Shown here piece by piece: positions 61,321 through 64,000 of a stretch of DNA of 64,000 nucleotides; the first letter of the stretch is position 1; the number at the start of each line of letters is the position of its first letter. The stretch lies in assembly GCA_018240565.1 (NCBI GenBank), contig JAFEFO010000001.1, positions 1-64,000 on the forward strand. Direction: 5' to 3'. This stretch comes from Pseudomonadota bacterium (lineage in GTDB: Bacteria > Pseudomonadota > Gammaproteobacteria > Xanthomonadales > Rhodanobacteraceae). The translations under genes were made by a program, and so were the position numbers. Under the pieces are notes generated by a model. That model saw only the letters and a list, made by a program, of their open reading frames with translations, did not search any database and had not been told where the DNA came from.

Positions 61321-62574
61321 ATGGGGGTTGAGCGACAAGCCGTATTGATGCTCCCGCTTATGGCGAAGGCCGCCATGGCGCATGCGCGGCAGGTGCAAAG
61401 AACTCGATCGGGCAAGACTTCCGATCGGGTTCCTGTCGGCGCATTGAGCAAGCATGAGGCAGCGGAACTCACAAGGTTCCACCGACGTTTGAGCAATCCC
61501 GCGACTTCATTCGACTGGCAGGGGCGTGTCACAACGGAATTCATCAAGACGTGGTGCGCGGCCCTAGATGAGTTTGGCGCAAATGGCGGGCCGCGAAACA
61601 AGGAAGAGGACCTACTCTTGTATGCGGAATACGGCCGCATATGGAAAGCGGCGAGCGAGGGAAGGTTTTCCGTAGAACAACTGCAGCGACTACTGCATGC
61701 AGAAGGGCCGAAGTATGCAAAAGCCGGCCCGTTCTATCCTGTCCTTTTTCGTACTGCCGGCTATGCTGGAAGTGCGCAGACGTTGGAGCTGATGCACAAC
61801 GACATGGGGTTGTCGTGGACGCCACCCGAAACTCCTGGTTACGGTTATTTGCGGTTTTGCAACGAAAGCCATAGCAGCCTTGCGGTGCGTGATAGAACAA
61901 AGACTGTCGTTGGCTTGGCGTTGGAAGAAAGTCGTAAACGTCTGCCTTGCAATCAGTTCAAGGTGGCAAGCTATGCCGGCGGAACCGGCAGGTTCGCCAC
62001 GACACTTCTCGCGGCGTTGCCCCGAGATAGCCACGTCAATATTCACGTTTCATTATTCGACGTCGATCCGCGGGCAACCGTCACCGCACTCAACCGGGTG
62101 CGACGTCACGGAATGGGTGCAAATTGTTCCCTGCGCTGCGTCAATTTGTTGAGCAATCGAGAGTTCGATACGACGAGTAGCGGCTTTCAAGAAGTCTTCG
62201 ATTTCGCTGAGTGCTCAGGGCTATTCGACTATTTGCCGGCCGAGGTCACACCAGCAGACGCGGCGAAAGGTCGAAGTACCCCTGCTTTCGGGTCGATGAT
62301 AAAAAAGATGTTTGAAACGATTGCGCCGGGTGGCCTGCTCGTCGTAGGAAATTTCGCAAGAGACCACCCCAACCAGGCATACATGGAATTGGGTAACTGG
62401 TCCCTCATTCTGCGCGATGAGAATGAACTGGAAACGCTCGTCCGCCGCTACGCCGGCCTTGATGAGTCGCGTGGCGACAGCGTCTGCTTTTCTCGCGTGG
62501 CGCCAGGTACGACACAAATCCTCATCCATTTGCGCAAAGGGGCTCGTCGTGGTTGTGCCGGTCTTGCCCGATAA
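61321..62574 (+). CDS. Class I SAM-dependent methyltransferase-like protein
   Basis: A 417-aa soluble protein. The N-terminal half is helical, with FRTAGYAGSAQTLELMHND; the C-terminal half has a Rossmann methyltransferase core: KVASYAGGTGRFATTLLAAL (SAM loop near residue 222), HVSLFDVDPRA (acidic ribose-binding position) and GGLLVVGNF. The GYxGDxxxxxE-like block recurs in the partial gene at 63607, so they are related. The family is often annotated as 3-hydroxypalmitic acid methyl ester-type biosynthesis methyltransferase, but substrate here is unproven. Lower G+C than most of the window. Its end overlaps the desaturase start. Confidence 0.75.
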   Translation: MGVERQAVLMLPLMAKAAMAHARQVQRTRSGKTSDRVPVGALSKHEAAELTRFHRRLSNPATSFDWQGRVTTEFIKTWCAALDEFGANGGPRNKEEDLLLYAEYGRIWKAASEGRFSVEQLQRLLHAEGPKYAKAGPFYPVLFRTAGYAGSAQTLELMHNDMGLSWTPPETPGYGYLRFCNESHSSLAVRDRTKTVVGLALEESRKRLPCNQFKVASYAGGTGRFATTLLAALPRDSHVNIHVSLFDVDPRATVTALNRVRRHGMGANCSLRCVNLLSNREFDTTSSGFQEVFDFAECSGLFDYLPAEVTPADAAKGRSTPAFGSMIKKMFETIAPGGLLVVGNFARDHPNQAYMELGNWSLILRDENELETLVRRYAGLDESRGDSVCFSRVAPGTTQILIHLRKGARRGCAGLAR

Positions 62575-63454
62575 TGATTCGAATGCCGACGTTCATCCTA
62601 CCGGTCGCTATGCAGGGCGGCAGATATTCCATTTTTTATTGTGCGATATTCTTCCGCTGATCTTGATGCTGGTAGCACCGATTTGGCTTCCGGCAGGGTG
62701 GTTCTGCTGGTTCGGCGTTGCCGTGCTTCTCGGCATGTGGACACTGGTTGCAGGTGTCGGGATTACTGTCGGCTTTCATCGTCTTTTCACGCATCGCTCA
62801 TTCAAGGCCAAGGGATGGGTCAAGGTGTTGGCTGGCGTTGCGGGTTCGATGTCCGCGCAAGGCCCGCTGATTTACTGGGCGGCCCTGCATCGCCGACATC
62901 ATGCGTGCAGCGATCGACCGGGCGATCCCCATTCACCGGTTGCAAGTGCCGATGGCAAGCATTCAAAACTAGCCGCATTTTTCGCCGGACACATAGGCTG
63001 GGTTACTCGCCATGATGTTCCGAAGGCGTCGCGGTATGTGATTGACCTGCTCAACGACCATGCCGCGCTTTTCGTGTCAAATACATACTGGCTTTCGGTA
63101 TTCCTCGGCATCGCCCTGCCAACCGCAATTGGTTGGCTGCATTTCGGGACAATCGATGGCGCCGTGATTGGCCTCTATTGGGGCGGTATCGTGCGAATTG
63201 CACTCGGCCAGCATATCGTTTGGTCGGTGAATTCGGTATGCCACACGTTTGGATCACGGCCCTATAACACCAAAGACCAGAGCACAAATTACGCGGTGCT
63301 TTGCCTCATCACGTTCGGTGAAAGCTGGCACAACAATCATCATTGGACGCCGGCATCACCGAAACTCGGCCATCGCTGGTGGCAGATCGATATTGGCTGG
63401 TGGATCATCGGTGTGCTACGGGTGCTCGGGGGTGCCGAACTCCGGTCGAAATAG
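62549..63454 (+). CDS. Fatty acyl desaturase (delta-9 type)
   Basis: A 301-aa integral-membrane di-iron desaturase that introduces a double bond into acyl chains. Histidine boxes are intact: HRLFTH (77-82), HRRHH (114-118) and HNNHH (261-265), set among four TM helices (first two at about 30-75). GTG 62549 has AAAGGGG 6 nt upstream and overlaps the methyltransferase stop, so translation is coupled; no ATG fits. It sits between two related methyltransferase genes, suggesting they act on the same fatty acyl product. Confidence 0.9.
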   Translation: MVVPVLPDNDSNADVHPTGRYAGRQIFHFLLCDILPLILMLVAPIWLPAGWFCWFGVAVLLGMWTLVAGVGITVGFHRLFTHRSFKAKGWVKVLAGVAGSMSAQGPLIYWAALHRRHHACSDRPGDPHSPVASADGKHSKLAAFFAGHIGWVTRHDVPKASRYVIDLLNDHAALFVSNTYWLSVFLGIALPTAIGWLHFGTIDGAVIGLYWGGIVRIALGQHIVWSVNSVCHTFGSRPYNTKDQSTNYAVLCLITFGESWHNNHHWTPASPKLGHRWWQIDIGWWIIGVLRVLGGAELRSK

Positions 63455-63547
63455 CAGTGCTATCTCTCATGCGTAACACGCAGATCGTTGTTTAGCATGG
63501 CTTTCCCAGTACTCCACCGACACGCTGCATGCAGATTCACCAGAGAC

Positions 63548-63584
63548 TGAGACAAACGGCGCGATGGCGACTCCTTTGATTGCA
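63548..63584 (+). promoter_or_regulatory. TGAGACAA upstream element, copy 3
   Basis: Begins TGAGACAAACGGCGCGATGG and runs through ACTCCTTTGATTGCA. Lies 59 nt before ATG 63607, the same distance as copy 1. Positions 63455-63606 contain this element and the ribosome site, with no gene. Confidence 0.5.
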
Positions 63585-63606
63585 AAGCGCAATTGAGGGG
63601 GCGGCA

Positions 63607-64000
63607 ATGATCGGGAAGAATACGAAGTTGGGTCAGGAAAACCAAGGAACTGCCGTCTGTGTACGTGCAGTACACGGGAACGAGATCTCCGATCTTGTGT
63701 CTACGAAATTGCTTGATGACCTCGAAGTCCTTGCCGCGCAGATTGGCGAGACCAGGGTCAGCGATTTTTCGTCTCCCCGTGAGATATACAACTGGGTTCT
63801 ATCGACCACGCACGAACTTTGCCATCGCGTCGATGCTCTTGAAGGGCGCGGCATCGAATTCGCTGACATTCAAGCGAGGATCGTACCGGCAATAACCGCA
63901 CAGTTGTCGAGTCCATTCATGCGACGCATGCGGGAATGGCCGCGCGGGTACCCGGGCGACTACGAGACAATCGAATATCTGTGCGATGGGGTTAACCACG
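63607..64000 (+). CDS. Methyltransferase-family protein, N-terminus (partial)
   Basis: An open frame of 131 codons running off the window end. ATG 63607 has GAGGGG 6 nt upstream. The N-terminus is helical (KLLDDLEVLAAQI, STTHELCHRVDALEGRG) and then RRMREWPRGYPGDYETIEYL, the signature of the same methyltransferase family as the gene at 61321, which has GYAGSAQTLELMHND at the equivalent position. The SAM-binding core lies outside the window, so activity is inferred. Confidence 0.75.
   Translation, partial: MIGKNTKLGQENQGTAVCVRAVHGNEISDLVSTKLLDDLEVLAAQIGETRVSDFSSPREIYNWVLSTTHELCHRVDALEGRGIEFADIQARIVPAITAQLSSPFMRRMREWPRGYPGDYETIEYLCDGVNH

Overview
The window is a high-G+C gammaproteobacterial chromosome segment. 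Two conserved blocks, queA-tgt-yajC-secD-secF and leuS-lptE-holA-nadD, together with genes of xanthomonad style (tandem M13 peptidases, sigma-factor-linked Ser/Thr kinases with TPR tails, delta-60-repeat and choice-of-anchor Q surface proteins), point to the Lysobacterales (Xanthomonadales), probably a Rhodanobacteraceae-like genus. The family assignment is inference. I see no rRNA, tRNA, CRISPR array, transposase or phage gene.

Layout. 1-180: tail of a LuxR-type response regulator. 0.3-6.4 kb: queuosine genes queA and tgt with a YefM/YoeB toxin-antitoxin pair lodged between them, then yajC-secD-secF. 6.4-13.1 kb: housekeeping genes (suhB, trmJ, a CNNM/CBS membrane protein, a DUF47-Pit phosphate transport pair, an alkyltransferase-like protein, a rhomboid protease). 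13.2-15.1 kb: a LuxR/PAS regulator and a toxin-first VapC/Phd module. 15.3-24.3 kb: two very large, translationally coupled secreted proteins (RCC1 plus Ig-like repeats; delta-60 repeats plus plant-type LRRs). 24.4-29.3 kb: two tandem M13 metallopeptidases and a DUF502 membrane protein. 29.3-31.7 kb: a P-loop kinase-like gene and a TIGR03032 pair. 31.7-36.3 kb: three tandem choice-of-anchor Q proteins. 36.4-50.6 kb: a CnoX-type thioredoxin, an ECF sigma/kinase pair, two delta-60 proteins, a lipoprotein pair, a second kinase and an amidohydrolase. 50.7-56 kb: leuS-lptE-holA-nadD. 56-61.3 kb: an ECF sigma, membrane anti-sigma candidate, secreted unknown and secreted TPR-CHAT protease module, placed where rsfS-rlmH would normally follow nadD. 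61.3-64 kb: two related SAM-dependent methyltransferases around a fatty-acyl desaturase, the last gene running off the end.

How it hangs together. Several observations cut across genes. (1) Six secreted proteins carry a short motif [IV]-F-x-x-[GS]-F-[ED], in five of them at the extreme C-terminus and in three directly after a choice-of-anchor Q domain, which normally precedes a sorting signal. I propose it as an undescribed C-terminal sorting tag. (2) A roughly 33-37 bp element beginning TGAGACAA lies 59, 71 and 59 nt before the start codons of the RCC1 gene and both methyltransferases. (3) A separate 31-bp element (28/31 identical) lies about 42-45 nt before both minus-strand delta-60 genes. 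(4) Sigma-factor-driven secreted modules (ECF/kinase and ECF/anti-sigma/CHAT) bracket this surface-protein region. Several dispersed intergenic repeat families are also present.
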